DNA from: Peptoniphilus_A genitalis
GTDB lineage: Bacteria; Bacillota; Clostridia; Tissierellales; Peptoniphilaceae
Length of the DNA: 64,000 nucleotides
Direction: 5' to 3' (one strand)
NCBI RefSeq assembly: GCF_949769225.1
Contig: NZ_CATKPB010000001.1
Part shown: positions 16,133 through 24,091 of the stretch, piece by piece
Layout of the letters: each line of letters begins with the position of its first letter
How positions within the stretch are numbered: the stretch's first letter is position 1
Position numbers and translations under genes: made by a program
The notes under the pieces: generated by a model
What the model was told of the DNA's origin: nothing
Seen by the model: only the letters and a program-made list of their open reading frames with translations
The model's database searches: none

Positions 16133-16136
16133 CCCA
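16133..16136. other. Right attachment core of the 6-kb element
   Basis: TGGG on the reverse strand is the partner of the core at 10,139-10,142. On its outer side the virD4 codons for GSAR continue; on its inner side element sequence begins. Confidence 0.8.
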
Positions 16137-16463
16137 TCTTGCTGAACCATACTCTTTCCCCTGCCTAAACTTTTTTGCATTTTTCCCTTTGGTATAGACA
16201 ATAAATTTAATTAGAGCTGCCACTCCCACGCCCATTAAAATGTCAGAAGGATGAATACTTGGAATAAAGCTCATGGTATTAAGTTCTAATATTCCTTGAA
16301 AGATTTTGTCTATCACATCTCCACCAGTATAGGCTCTTACATGATGAGAAAAGATATTGCCAACATAGAAAAATGCAAGATAGGGAATATTCTGCTTTAG
16401 CAACTTTGCCTTATCTTGCACCTTAAATAAGCCTTTGATGTCTTTTAGTATCTTATCTATCAT
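16133..16463 (-). pseudogene. virD4: virD4 coupling protein, N-terminal fragment
   Basis: The frame starts MIDKILKDIK and contains the two N-terminal membrane helices of VirD4/TraG proteins. It reaches KGKNAKKFRQGKEYGSARW, then reads VA and a stop inside the inserted element (16,125). The rest of the gene resumes at 10,141 with WGTRKDIEP. Its ATG overlaps the stop of the PcfB-like gene. Split into at least three pieces, the coupling protein cannot be made unless both inserts excise. Confidence 0.9.
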
Positions 16464-16945
16464 AGGCTCTGCTCCTTTTGTTTATTCTTAACTTTATCTT
16501 TAGAAACAGTGTTCTTTGCCATCTCCTTGAACTTCTCAATATTCTTGTGGATAGATTCTTTTCTTTCCGTTTTCTTTTCTGATTCTGCAAGAGCGTGTTT
16601 GAAGGCTTTATCCATGACTTTCATGTCTTTTGCCTGAAAGAATACGGAGTATTTACCGCTTTCTTTATCTTTCATCACCGAAAACTTTACCCCATACCGA
16701 TTAAGTTCCTTTTTCAGTTCCTTCAGCTCTGCTTCTTCTACCGGAATTTCTTCAAGCTGTCCCTTTTTAACCATATCTTTGAGCTTTACTTCATTTCCGT
16801 TAGCATTAACCAGCTTTTCCAGTCCTCCAAGTTTTTCAGCCTCTTTCATCAGTTTCTTTAATAAGTTCAGAATTAGCTTTCCTGTTACTTTAGCAGCTTT
16901 CACTTCCATGTTAAGCGTTTTTCTTGCGATTTCTTCATTGATCAA
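16460..16945 (-). CDS. PcfB-like (DUF3801) conjugation protein
   Basis: The 161-residue soluble protein is rich in lysine and glutamate. It carries the PcfB/DUF3801 layout: an N-terminal helix pair, an ELKKELNRYGVKFSVMKD segment, then a strand (YSVFFQAKD) and a helix (MDKAFKHAL). In pCF10, PcfB... type adaptors sit immediately upstream of the coupling protein gene, as here. It overlaps virD4 by four bases and the DnaC-like gene by four bases. A role as relaxosome or coupling-protein partner is inferred from this position. Confidence 0.75.
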   Translation of the reverse strand: MINEEIARKTLNMEVKAAKVTGKLILNLLKKLMKEAEKLGGLEKLVNANGNEVKLKDMVKKGQLEEIPVEEAELKELKKELNRYGVKFSVMKDKESGKYSVFFQAKDMKVMDKAFKHALAESEKKTERKESIHKNIEKFKEMAKNTVSKDKVKNKQKEQSL

Positions 16946-17793
16946 GTTCTCTCACCTCCAGTCAGTAATCTTTCTTTATTCCTCTTTAATTTTTCTTCCT
17001 GAATAACTTTTCTGTAATCTTCTCCAAGTACCATCACAGGAATACACATCTCGATAATTCTTGAGTAAATTCTTTGGTATTCCACACTCTCCGTACAGTT
17101 TTCAATTTGGCTGTATGAAAGATTTGTGGTAAAGATTGTTGGCTTGTGCTTTAGGTATCTGTTATTCACAATGTTATATACCTGCTCTTTGGCATAGCTT
17201 GTATCTCTTTCAATTCCTAAATCATCTAAGATGAGAACGGAAGTGTTTACAAGGGATTCTATATATGCGTTTTTATCAAGGTCAAATCCGCCTTTTTGCA
17301 GTTCGTTGATTATCTGTGAAAAGTTTCTAATCTTAACGCTTATCTGATACTGTTCAATCAGTGCATTGGCAATAGAGCAGGCAAGATAGGTCTTTCCGCT
17401 ACCCACCGAACCATAAAACAAGAGTCCGATGTTTTCTTTTTTCATCAGTTCATAATCTTTTACAAAATTCTTTGCGATGATAAGGCTCTGATTTTCTTTT
17501 CCCTGATAGTTTTCAAAGGTATATGACCACTGAATAATGGATGTGAAGCAGATACTTTTTAATCTCTCGATTTCAAGCTGCTTTTGTCTTTCTTTTTCTT
17601 TTGCTTCTCTATCTCTATCGCATTTACAAGCTGTCTTAAATATCATCTGCTTTCCGAAAAACTCTAATGCTTTCCCGTCTTTTCTTTCATGGCACACTTT
17701 ACAGTAGGCGTGTCCGTCTTTGATGTATTCTTTTTCAGGATTGAAGCTGTATTCCACATCTTCTATCATCACTTTCTCTAATTCTTTAATCAT
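16942..17793 (-). CDS. DnaC/IstB-like ATPase of the ICE
   Basis: The 283-residue AAA+ protein has an N-terminal cysteine motif (CKVCHERK, then CKCDRD) that may bind zinc. Its ATPase core has Walker A YGSVGSGKT and Walker B LILDDLG. This is the layout of DnaC-type helicase loaders. In Tn1549-type elements it follows the RepA-like gene and is thought to support autonomous replication of the circular form. It overlaps both neighbours by four bases, so translation is coupled along the operon. Confidence 0.88.
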   Translation of the reverse strand: MIKELEKVMIEDVEYSFNPEKEYIKDGHAYCKVCHERKDGKALEFFGKQMIFKTACKCDRDREAKEKERQKQLEIERLKSICFTSIIQWSYTFENYQGKENQSLIIAKNFVKDYELMKKENIGLLFYGSVGSGKTYLACSIANALIEQYQISVKIRNFSQIINELQKGGFDLDKNAYIESLVNTSVLILDDLGIERDTSYAKEQVYNIVNNRYLKHKPTIFTTNLSYSQIENCTESVEYQRIYSRIIEMCIPVMVLGEDYRKVIQEEKLKRNKERLLTGGERT

Positions 17794-18560
17794 AAATGTA
17801 CTCCCTTGTTATATTCCTCCCATGTAGGGATATTGGTTTTTTTCTTACTTCCCTGATCTTTATAAAACCAAGAAAGAATTGTTGCTTTATGGTCTTTATA
17901 TGTCTTTCCGGTACTTTGAAGATAGGTTGATAGTCTTTCAATGTAGTTATCAAGCTCTCCTGCCATTTTTATTTGTAATTCACCTATATCTTCGTCCTTT
18001 AAAAAGACATTTTGAAATGTTCCAAGTCCGTTTTCACCAAAACTATATTCTCTCTTACTATACTTACTCTTATTATTCTCTATATAGTTAGAGTCAACAT
18101 TTTGAACTTCCTGAAGTTCATTTTCTTTACTTCTGAGGTTAAAATCTTTTACTTCTGAAGTTAAGTTTTTTGACTTCTGAAAGTCATTTTCTTTTACCGC
18201 TATTATGCTCATAAAGTCTTTAACATAAATGACATTCGGCTTACCAAGTCCAAGCCTTACTCTTTCAATCAGTCCTATTCCTTTTTTGCTGTCTAACTCG
18301 TCCAATGTTTTTATGGCAGTAGGCTTTGAGATATTTCTTCTTCTCATAATTTCTTCAACAGTAAAATAGATAAATACTCTGCCTTCCTTGTCCACCCAGT
18401 TATTCTTAAAGGACATTCCTGTGCGTTTCAAAAGCATGGAGTATAGGATAATGGCTTCAGCAGACAGTCCCTTAAATTCTTCTCCGTCTACTAATATTTC
18501 AGGCACTTTCAGAAAGTTAAATCGCTCTGCTTCTCTGTTATAGAAATAGTCAAAGTCCAT
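17790..18560 (-). CDS. RepA N-terminal domain replication initiator-like protein
   Basis: The 256-residue protein opens with FDYFYNREAERFNFLKVPEIL, and an FKGLSAEAIILYSMLLKR helix follows. This is the RepA_N winged-helix domain of replication initiators from Gram-positive plasmids and ICEs. The C-terminal part resembles the DnaD-like end of these proteins (LQSTGKTYKDHKATILSWF). It is the first gene of the coupled replication/coupling operon. An alternative is a plasmid partition or helicase-loading function, but the DnaC-like neighbour favours replication. Confidence 0.85.
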   Translation of the reverse strand: MDFDYFYNREAERFNFLKVPEILVDGEEFKGLSAEAIILYSMLLKRTGMSFKNNWVDKEGRVFIYFTVEEIMRRRNISKPTAIKTLDELDSKKGIGLIERVRLGLGKPNVIYVKDFMSIIAVKENDFQKSKNLTSEVKDFNLRSKENELQEVQNVDSNYIENNKSKYSKREYSFGENGLGTFQNVFLKDEDIGELQIKMAGELDNYIERLSTYLQSTGKTYKDHKATILSWFYKDQGSKKKTNIPTWEEYNKGVHL

Positions 18561-18590
18561 GCAAGATCACCTCCCTCCTTAAAAATTTGC

Positions 18591-18629
18591 AAAGAAAAAG
18601 ACGATAGTTTTTTCATCTATCGCCTTTGG
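18591..18629 (-). terminator. Terminator between CD1845-like and RepA-like genes
   Basis: A stem (GGCGATAG with CTATCGTC, A-rich loop) ends in TTTTTCTTTGC on the reverse strand. The tail sequence is shared with the terminators at 10,211 and 13,423, which suggests a common element-specific cassette. Confidence 0.75.
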
Positions 18630-18650
18630 TAACCATTTTTATGAAATTTT

Positions 18651-18932
18651 TTAGATTGATTTTATTGCCTCATTGATACCTTGTAAAAAAGCTATAACTG
18701 TTGCTCCAACCATTGGTATTCCATATGGACTAACCAAGAATCCAATAATCAATGCTTCTATTCCGATGGTAACTTCTTTTTGCAGAAAAGATGCAATTGC
18801 TCCAAAAATGCAAAACATCATCAGCAAATATAGTAGGGCTGTTCCGATACCAAGTAAAAATGTTAGAAATGCTGTGAGGATACTTAACACCAAGCTAATT
18901 GGGAATAAGATTATTTTTATTATCCATCTCAT
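18651..18932 (-). CDS. CD1845-like small membrane protein
   Basis: The 93-residue hydrophobic protein has three predicted membrane helices and a VSPYGIPMVGA motif between the last two. It resembles the CD1845 family found in Tn1549-type ICEs, next to the RepA-like gene. Function is unknown. It is closed by its own terminator at 18,591-18,629. Confidence 0.65.
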   Translation of the reverse strand: MRWIIKIILFPISLVLSILTAFLTFLLGIGTALLYLLMMFCIFGAIASFLQKEVTIGIEALIIGFLVSPYGIPMVGATVIAFLQGINEAIKSI

Positions 18933-18938
18933 AATTTC

Positions 18939-19127
18939 TTATTCCTCACTTTCAAAAACATTCTTTGTATCTCCACACACCATATCAATGCAAACATTCA
19001 CATCCATATAATTTTTTAAGACTTTTTTTCGTCCTCCCTCTCCGTCTTCTACAAATACATAATGTTTGTAAAACTGCTTAAAATGCAGGATTTTCACGAT
19101 TTCACTCTTTGTATCAACGCTATGCAC
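18939..19127 (-). CDS. Terminal ICE ORF overlapping the rlmD 3' end
   Basis: The 62-residue frame starts inside the last codons of rlmD in another frame. It reads through FKQFYKHYVFVEDGEGG and ends FESEE six bases before the CD1845-like gene. Its first ten or so codons come from the target gene, so the true reading frame may begin later or, in the circular ICE, further upstream. No family is recognised. It is kept because it fills the junction and is tightly spaced to the next gene. Confidence 0.4.
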   Translation of the reverse strand: MHSVDTKSEIVKILHFKQFYKHYVFVEDGEGGRKKVLKNYMDVNVCIDMVCGDTKNVFESEE

Positions 19128-20428
19128 TCCACATGTGAGGTTTTTGGAAACTGATCGACTATTTCTAATTCTTCTATTTCATAGCTTCTTTCTTTAAAGA
19201 CTCCAAGGTCTCGGACTAGGGTTACGGGGTTGCAGGATATATACAAAAACTTTTCTGGGTCGAAGTCTATTATCTTGTCTATGGCTTTTGGGTTTATTCC
19301 TTCTCTTGGTGGGTCGAGGACTATTAGGTCTGGATTTTTGTCTAAGTCGTCTAATACTTTTAAGACGTCTGATGCTATAAATTCTACATTGTCAATCCCG
19401 TTGAGCTTCGCATTTTCTCTTGCGGCTTCTACTGCTTCTTCTACTATCTCTACGCCTATAACTTTCTTTGCTGACTCTGCTAGGACTTGGGTGATTGTTC
19501 CTGTTCCTGAATATAAATCAAAGACTAATTTGTCTTTTGCGTCGATTTTTTCTCTCGCCATCTTGTAGAGGACTTCTGCTGATTTTGTATTTGTTTGGAA
19601 GAAAGAGAAGGGACTTATTTTAAATCTTAGTCCAAGGACTTCTTCTTCGATGTGGTCCTTGCCGTAAATTAATTTTATTTCTTCTGGCACTATGGCATCT
19701 GATAGGGCATCATTCTTCACGTGATAGATTGAAACTATTTGGCCTTTGAGGTCTAGGTCAAGTAAAAATTTTATAAAGGCTTCTTCATCAAGCTGGCTTT
19801 GACTTGATGTTGAAAGTAAAATCATTATCTCTCCCGTCTTTGTTGCCTTTCTTATTAGGAGGTGACGGAGGAAGCCTTCGTGTCTCTTCCTATTGTATTG
19901 AGCTTCTCCAAGGTCTTCAAAGTAATTTCTCACTTCTGCTCTTATTGTATTAAAGTCCTCGTCAACAATCTTGCAGTCTGTGGTGTTTATGATTTCATGA
20001 AATCTATTCTTCACGTGAAGTCCAAGTGACAAGGGTCCGCCCTTGTACTCGTCGCCAAAGGTGTATTCCATTTTGTTTCTATAGTTCTTGTGGACTGGCG
20101 ATGGAATGATTTCCATTTCTCTTTCGATTCCATTTTCTTTAAATAAGTTTTCTATTAATTCTTTTTTGTATTTAAGCTCCTCTTCATAGCTTAGAGTTTG
20201 GTAGCTACATCCGCCACACTTTTCAGAGTGAGGGCACTGGCTTTCTATTTCTATGTCAGATCTTTCTATTATATTAAGAAGCTTCGCCTTCTTTGACTTC
20301 TTGCCTCTTACTTTTATCTCAACTCTTTGTCCAACTATGCCACCCTTAAAGTGGTATTCTCTATCTTCAAAACTTCCTCTTGATAGGTTAGGAAATCTCG
20401 ATTTATCTATTTTAACTATGATACTCAT
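19094..20428 (-). CDS. rlmD: 23S rRNA (uracil-C5)-methyltransferase, RlmD/RumA family
   Basis: The 444-residue enzyme uses S-adenosylmethionine to make 5-methyluridine in 23S rRNA. It has an N-terminal TRAM domain, an iron-sulfur motif (CPHSEKCGGC near residue 86), a SAM-binding DLYSGTGT loop, DPPREG and the catalytic YISCNP cysteine. The end (TSHVECIAL) is the conserved C-terminus, so the enzyme should still work. The gene, often called rum, is a recognised integration hotspot for ICEs and phages with serine recombinases. The ICE here abuts this 3' end. Confidence 0.93.
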   Translation of the reverse strand: MSIIVKIDKSRFPNLSRGSFEDREYHFKGGIVGQRVEIKVRGKKSKKAKLLNIIERSDIEIESQCPHSEKCGGCSYQTLSYEEELKYKKELIENLFKENGIEREMEIIPSPVHKNYRNKMEYTFGDEYKGGPLSLGLHVKNRFHEIINTTDCKIVDEDFNTIRAEVRNYFEDLGEAQYNRKRHEGFLRHLLIRKATKTGEIMILLSTSSQSQLDEEAFIKFLLDLDLKGQIVSIYHVKNDALSDAIVPEEIKLIYGKDHIEEEVLGLRFKISPFSFFQTNTKSAEVLYKMAREKIDAKDKLVFDLYSGTGTITQVLAESAKKVIGVEIVEEAVEAARENAKLNGIDNVEFIASDVLKVLDDLDKNPDLIVLDPPREGINPKAIDKIIDFDPEKFLYISCNPVTLVRDLGVFKERSYEIEELEIVDQFPKTSHVECIALIQRVKS

Positions 20429-20550
20429 TTCTTCACTCCTTTAGAGAAATTATATCAAATTAAATATGTTGCCTCAATTTAATAGCTTAAGAAATATTAG
20501 CTACAATTTTTAATTTTTTTATAGTCTTTAATTTATATTTTTCTTTTATT

Positions 20551-20594
20551 TGGTATAATAAATTTGACAAGACTTTGTTGGTGGGGAGTCCCAC
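20551..20594 (+). promoter_or_regulatory. Promoter and leader hairpin of the phn operon
   Basis: An extended -10 box, TGGTATAAT (20,551-20,559), precedes phnD with a weak TTTATA-like -35. The short leader contains a tight hairpin, GTGGG-GAGT-CCCAC (20,581-20,594), about 12 bases before the GGAGG. No known riboswitch fold is apparent. Confidence 0.55.
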
Positions 20595-20616
20595 GAAAAT
20601 TTTTTGGAGGTATTAT

Positions 20617-21654
20617 ATGAAAAAATCATGGTTGGTATTGCTACTTGCAATGCTAATGACTCTTACTGCTTGTGGCGGTAACAAGAAAAAGGCAAAAGCT
20701 GATGGCGAAGGTAATGTTATTGAAAATTTAAAAATTCAATTTGTTCCTTCAAGAGAACCAGACGAAATTGTAACTAAGACTGAACCACTTAAGGAAATCT
20801 TAAAGGCTAAGCTTGCTGAAAAAGGTTACGATGTTAAGAACATTGACATCACAGTTGGTACAAACTATGAATCAACTGGTGAAGCTCTAAGTGCTGGCTC
20901 AGTTGATATTGGATTTATCCCTGGTGGAACTTATGCTATATACGATGATGGTGCTGAAGTTCTTCTTACTGCAACAAGAAAGGGTCTTTCTATTGATGCT
21001 GAAGATCCAAAAGAATGGAACGACAAGAAGCCTACAGAAAAGGCTGAAGACCAAGTTGACTTCTACAGATCACTTATTATCGCTGGTCCATCTGCAAAGG
21101 GTCAAGAACTTGCTGCAAAGGTAAATAATGGAGAAAAATTAACTTGGGAAGACCTTGCAAGTGCTAAATGGTCTGTAATGGGATCATCTTCATCTGCTGG
21201 TTACATCTACCCATACCTATGGTTACAAAAGAATTATGAAAAGGGTCTAACTGATCTTCCTTCAGTTGTTCAAGCTGACTCTTACCCATCTTCTATGGCA
21301 AGACTTGCTTCTGGTCAAGTTGATATTATGGTAGGTTTCTCTGATGTGAGAATTGACAACGCTGAAAAATGGCAAAAGGAATTTGGCAAGACTAAGTCTA
21401 TCTGGGACGAAACAAATGTAATCGGTGTAACTGATAAAATTTACAACGACACAATTTCAGTTTCTAAGAACTCTGAAATTATGACAGATGACTTCAAAAA
21501 AGCTCTTCAAGATTCTTTCATTGAAATCGGTGAAAGCGAAGAAGGTAAGGACATCATTGCTATCTACAGCCACGAAGGTTACAAGCCTGCTGATGACAAG
21601 AACTATGATGGTGAAAGAGAAGCACAAAAATTATTAAGAGAACTTAAAAATTAA
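20617..21654 (+). CDS. phnD: PhnD-type substrate-binding lipoprotein
   Basis: The 345-residue extracellular binding protein has a lipoprotein signal (MKKSWLVLLLAMLMTLTAC, lipobox LTAC, Cys19). It then carries the PhnD/SBP pattern FVPSREPDEI, and SVDIGFIPGGTYAIY where the phosphonate-type ligand pocket lies. The family binds phosphonates, phosphite or phosphate esters. The ATG at 20,617 is chosen because TTTGGAGG sits seven bases upstream and the leader peptide begins there. An intrinsic terminator right after the stop would let the binding protein be made in excess over the transporter. Confidence 0.88.
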   Translation: MKKSWLVLLLAMLMTLTACGGNKKKAKADGEGNVIENLKIQFVPSREPDEIVTKTEPLKEILKAKLAEKGYDVKNIDITVGTNYESTGEALSAGSVDIGFIPGGTYAIYDDGAEVLLTATRKGLSIDAEDPKEWNDKKPTEKAEDQVDFYRSLIIAGPSAKGQELAAKVNNGEKLTWEDLASAKWSVMGSSSSAGYIYPYLWLQKNYEKGLTDLPSVVQADSYPSSMARLASGQVDIMVGFSDVRIDNAEKWQKEFGKTKSIWDETNVIGVTDKIYNDTISVSKNSEIMTDDFKKALQDSFIEIGESEEGKDIIAIYSHEGYKPADDKNYDGEREAQKLLRELKN

Positions 21655-21657
21655 GAA

Positions 21658-21682
21658 AGGGCTTCATTAGAAGCTCTTTTTT
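21658..21682 (+). terminator. Internal terminator between phnD and phnC
   Basis: An 8-bp stem with an ATTA loop (21,658-21,677) runs into a T tract just after the phnD stop and 12 bases before phnC. Partial read-through would set the phnD-to-phnCEE ratio. Confidence 0.75.
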
Positions 21683-21694
21683 ATGAGGAGAATT

Positions 21695-22459
21695 ATGATT
21701 GAATTTAAGAATGTAGATAAAGTTTATCCTGGTGGATTTAAGGCCCTAAAAGATATCAACTTGACTATTAAGGACGGTGAGTTCGTTGCCATAATAGGAA
21801 GGTCTGGTGCTGGTAAGTCTACCCTTATTAGAACTATAAATAAGATGCACGACATTAATGCGGGAACTCTTACTGTTGATGGAGTTGACGTAAAATCTCT
21901 AAAGGGAAAGGATCTTCGCAAGTTTAGGAGAAATATTGGTATGATCTTCCAATCCTTTAACCTTGTGGAGAGAATTTCTGTTATTAAAAACGTAATGTCT
22001 TCCTTTGTTCCTGATTTAAATCCCATCCAGTCACTTCTTGGAATTTATCCAAAGGAATGTAAGCTAAAGGCTCTTGAAGCCCTTGAGCAAGTTGATATCC
22101 TTGACAAGGCCTTTGAAAGGGCTGACAACCTATCTGGTGGTCAACAACAAAGAGTTGCCCTTGCTAGGACTCTTGTACAAAACCCAAGCATTATCCTTGC
22201 TGACGAACCTGTTGCAAGTCTTGACCCAGTAACTGCAAGACAGGTTATGGATTATTTTAAAAAGATCAACGAAAATCTTGGAATTACTATCCTATTAAAT
22301 ATCCACCACGTTGAGCTTGCCCTTGAATATGCCACAACAGTTCTTGGCGTTCGTGATGGCGAAGTAATATATTATGGCCCAGCCAAGGATGTGGACGACA
22401 AAGTTTTAAAATCTATTTATGGAGATTCCTTTGAAGAAATAAAAATGGAGGAAGTATGA
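21695..22459 (+). CDS. phnC: PhnC-type ABC ATPase
   Basis: The 254-residue cytoplasmic ATPase powers the PhnDCEE importer. It has Walker A GRSGAGKST, a Q-loop, signature LSGGQQQR, Walker B ILADEPVASLDP and the switch HHVEL. The ATG at 21,695 follows GAGGAG; the longer frame begins at an ATG that is too close to the terminator. Its stop overlaps the next start (ATGA). Confidence 0.92.
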   Translation: MIEFKNVDKVYPGGFKALKDINLTIKDGEFVAIIGRSGAGKSTLIRTINKMHDINAGTLTVDGVDVKSLKGKDLRKFRRNIGMIFQSFNLVERISVIKNVMSSFVPDLNPIQSLLGIYPKECKLKALEALEQVDILDKAFERADNLSGGQQQRVALARTLVQNPSIILADEPVASLDPVTARQVMDYFKKINENLGITILLNIHHVELALEYATTVLGVRDGEVIYYGPAKDVDDKVLKSIYGDSFEEIKMEEV

Positions 22460-23277
22460 GCCTCTACTACAAAATTTTTAAACCAAAAAAACATACCTTA
22501 AAGTCTGGTAAGGAAGTCTATGAGAAGCCAACTTTGACAATACCTGTACTTATTCTCTTGCTCCTATTTACCATCCTTTCTGTAAGGGTTACAAATTTTT
22601 CACTGGCAAGCCTTGTGAAAAATATTCACAAGCTCTTTGCCATTTTATCTCCTATGTTTAAGCCAAATACATCCTACTTCCCTTCAATAGTGGGACCACT
22701 TTTTGACACAATAAAGATGTCCTTCTTGGGATCCTTCTTGGGTGCAGTTTTGGCAATGCCCTTTGCCTTCTTGGCATCAAACAACATGGTAAATAACAAG
22801 GTCATAAACTGGATTGTTAAATTACTTTTCTCAATCCTACGTACCATTCCAACACTTGTGTCTGCACTTATAGCAACTTATATTTTTGGACTTGGTGCCT
22901 TTGCTGGTACAGTTGCCATATTTTTATTTTCCTTCTCCTATGTTGGAAAGCTAACTTATGAGCAAATCGAAACAGTTAACATGGGAGCCTTTGAGGCAAT
23001 GATCTCCATGGGCTTCACTAGGACTATGGCATTTTTCAAATCTATTGTGCCAGAGATCCTTCCCTTTTATTTATCAACTGCCCTTTATAACTTTGAAGGT
23101 AACGTGAGATACGCTGCCATCCTTGGTTATGTTGGTGCCGGTGGACTGGGACTTCTTATTAACGAAAACATTAACTGGAGAGACTACAACCGTGTGGGCA
23201 TGATACTCTTGATGCTACTTATAACAGTATTTGTCATCGAAAATATCAGCTCCTACTTTAGAAGAAAGTTGAATTAA
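22456..23277 (+). CDS. phnE: PhnE-type permease, first copy
   Basis: The 273-residue inner-membrane permease has about six helices and the ABC permease EAA-like loop (TYEQIETVNMGAFEAMISMG). The C-terminal GYVGAGGLGLLI is typical of PhnE. It pairs with the next permease to make a heterodimeric channel. Its start overlaps phnC by four bases. Confidence 0.9.
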   Translation: MSLYYKIFKPKKHTLKSGKEVYEKPTLTIPVLILLLLFTILSVRVTNFSLASLVKNIHKLFAILSPMFKPNTSYFPSIVGPLFDTIKMSFLGSFLGAVLAMPFAFLASNNMVNNKVINWIVKLLFSILRTIPTLVSALIATYIFGLGAFAGTVAIFLFSFSYVGKLTYEQIETVNMGAFEAMISMGFTRTMAFFKSIVPEILPFYLSTALYNFEGNVRYAAILGYVGAGGLGLLINENINWRDYNRVGMILLMLLITVFVIENISSYFRRKLN

Positions 23278-23278
23278 T

Positions 23279-24091
23279 ATGTCAGAAAAAGTAATAGAAA
23301 AACTAAAATCAGAACCGAAAAATCATGGCTACATCTTGATGATTGTAGCAGTGGTTTTATTTATGATAATCTGGTCATCTTCTGTAATTAATTTTGATTC
23401 TGCTACAAAAGATGGGATGGAAGTAGCCAAAAATATTATTAAGGGAATCTTTAACCCAAATAGGGATATGCTCTTTAACCTAACTACAAAGGGTGTTCCT
23501 TACCTCCTACTTGAAACTATTTGTATAGCCTTCTTGGGTACTCTTGTGGGCGCAATAATTGCCATGCCACTTAGCTTTTTGGCATCATCAAATATTGTTC
23601 CAGCTCCAGTGGCTTATTTAGTTAGGATGTTTATTATCCTAATTAGGACAATCCCAGCAATTGTTTACGGCCTAATGTTTATTAGGGTAACTGGACCTGG
23701 CCCCTTTGCAGGACTTATGACCATGTCCTTTACATCTATTGGTATGCTTACAAAATTATTTTCAGATAACATAATGAACCTTAACAAGGCAATACTAGAG
23801 TCCTTCTCATCAATTGGAGCTACAACCTTCCAAAAGATTCGCTTTGGTATAATTCCACAACTTTTTGCCAACTTTGCATCAACAACAATTTATCGTTTTG
23901 ACATAAATTTAAGAGACGCTTCAGTCCTTGGACTTGTTGGAGCAGGTGGTATTGGTTCACCACTTATGTTCGCTATTAACTCCTACAAGTGGCGTGAAGT
24001 TGGAGCTATCCTCTTGGGACTAATTGTTCTAGTTTTATTTATTGAGTACTTCTCAACAAAAATAAGATCAAGACTAGTGGGTGAAAAATGA
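23279..24091 (+). CDS. phnE: PhnE-type permease, second copy
   Basis: The 270-residue permease has the same topology and end (LGLVGAGGIGSPLM) as the first copy and begins one base after its stop. Two PhnE genes in tandem are common in Firmicute versions of this importer. The last codons overlap the start of the nucleotidase gene, so the latter belongs to the same operon. Confidence 0.9.
   Translation: MSEKVIEKLKSEPKNHGYILMIVAVVLFMIIWSSSVINFDSATKDGMEVAKNIIKGIFNPNRDMLFNLTTKGVPYLLLETICIAFLGTLVGAIIAMPLSFLASSNIVPAPVAYLVRMFIILIRTIPAIVYGLMFIRVTGPGPFAGLMTMSFTSIGMLTKLFSDNIMNLNKAILESFSSIGATTFQKIRFGIIPQLFANFASTTIYRFDINLRDASVLGLVGAGGIGSPLMFAINSYKWREVGAILLGLIVLVLFIEYFSTKIRSRLVGEK

Larger units (their letters stand above)
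10142..16133. mobile_element. Complete integrative mobilizable element (about 6 kb) inside virD4
   Basis: The element contains, from right to left, a TnpX-like serine recombinase, TnpW, a DUF3021 membrane protein, a DUF3847 protein, an oriT, a MobA/MobL relaxase and an EamA permease. It has no type IV secretion genes, so it would need a helper ICE to transfer. TGGG cores bound it on both sides, and removing it rejoins virD4 in frame. The gene set resembles the Tn4451 family of mobilizable elements. Insertion of such elements in core genes of ICEs is known, and here the site is the conserved GSARWG segment of the coupling protein. Confidence 0.85.
1..19110. mobile_element. Tn1549-type ICE carrying nested insertions (right end at rlmD)
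   Basis: The genes at 16.1-18.9 kb keep the order seen in Tn1549/CTn-type elements: a CD1845-like membrane protein, a RepA N-terminal protein, a DnaC-like ATPase, a PcfB-like protein and VirD4. Each of the last three overlaps its upstream neighbour by about 4 bp. The conjugation machinery and ICE integrase are not in view, so they lie beyond the left edge or are lost. The right boundary is placed at the rlmD 3' end because the gene family changes there; the exact base is not visible. Family order is established knowledge. The boundary and the extension to position 1 are inference. Confidence 0.7.

Noticed and set aside
20560..20616. Riboswitch in the phnD leader
   Set aside because: Only one small hairpin in about 50 bases; no conserved aptamer pattern is recognisable.
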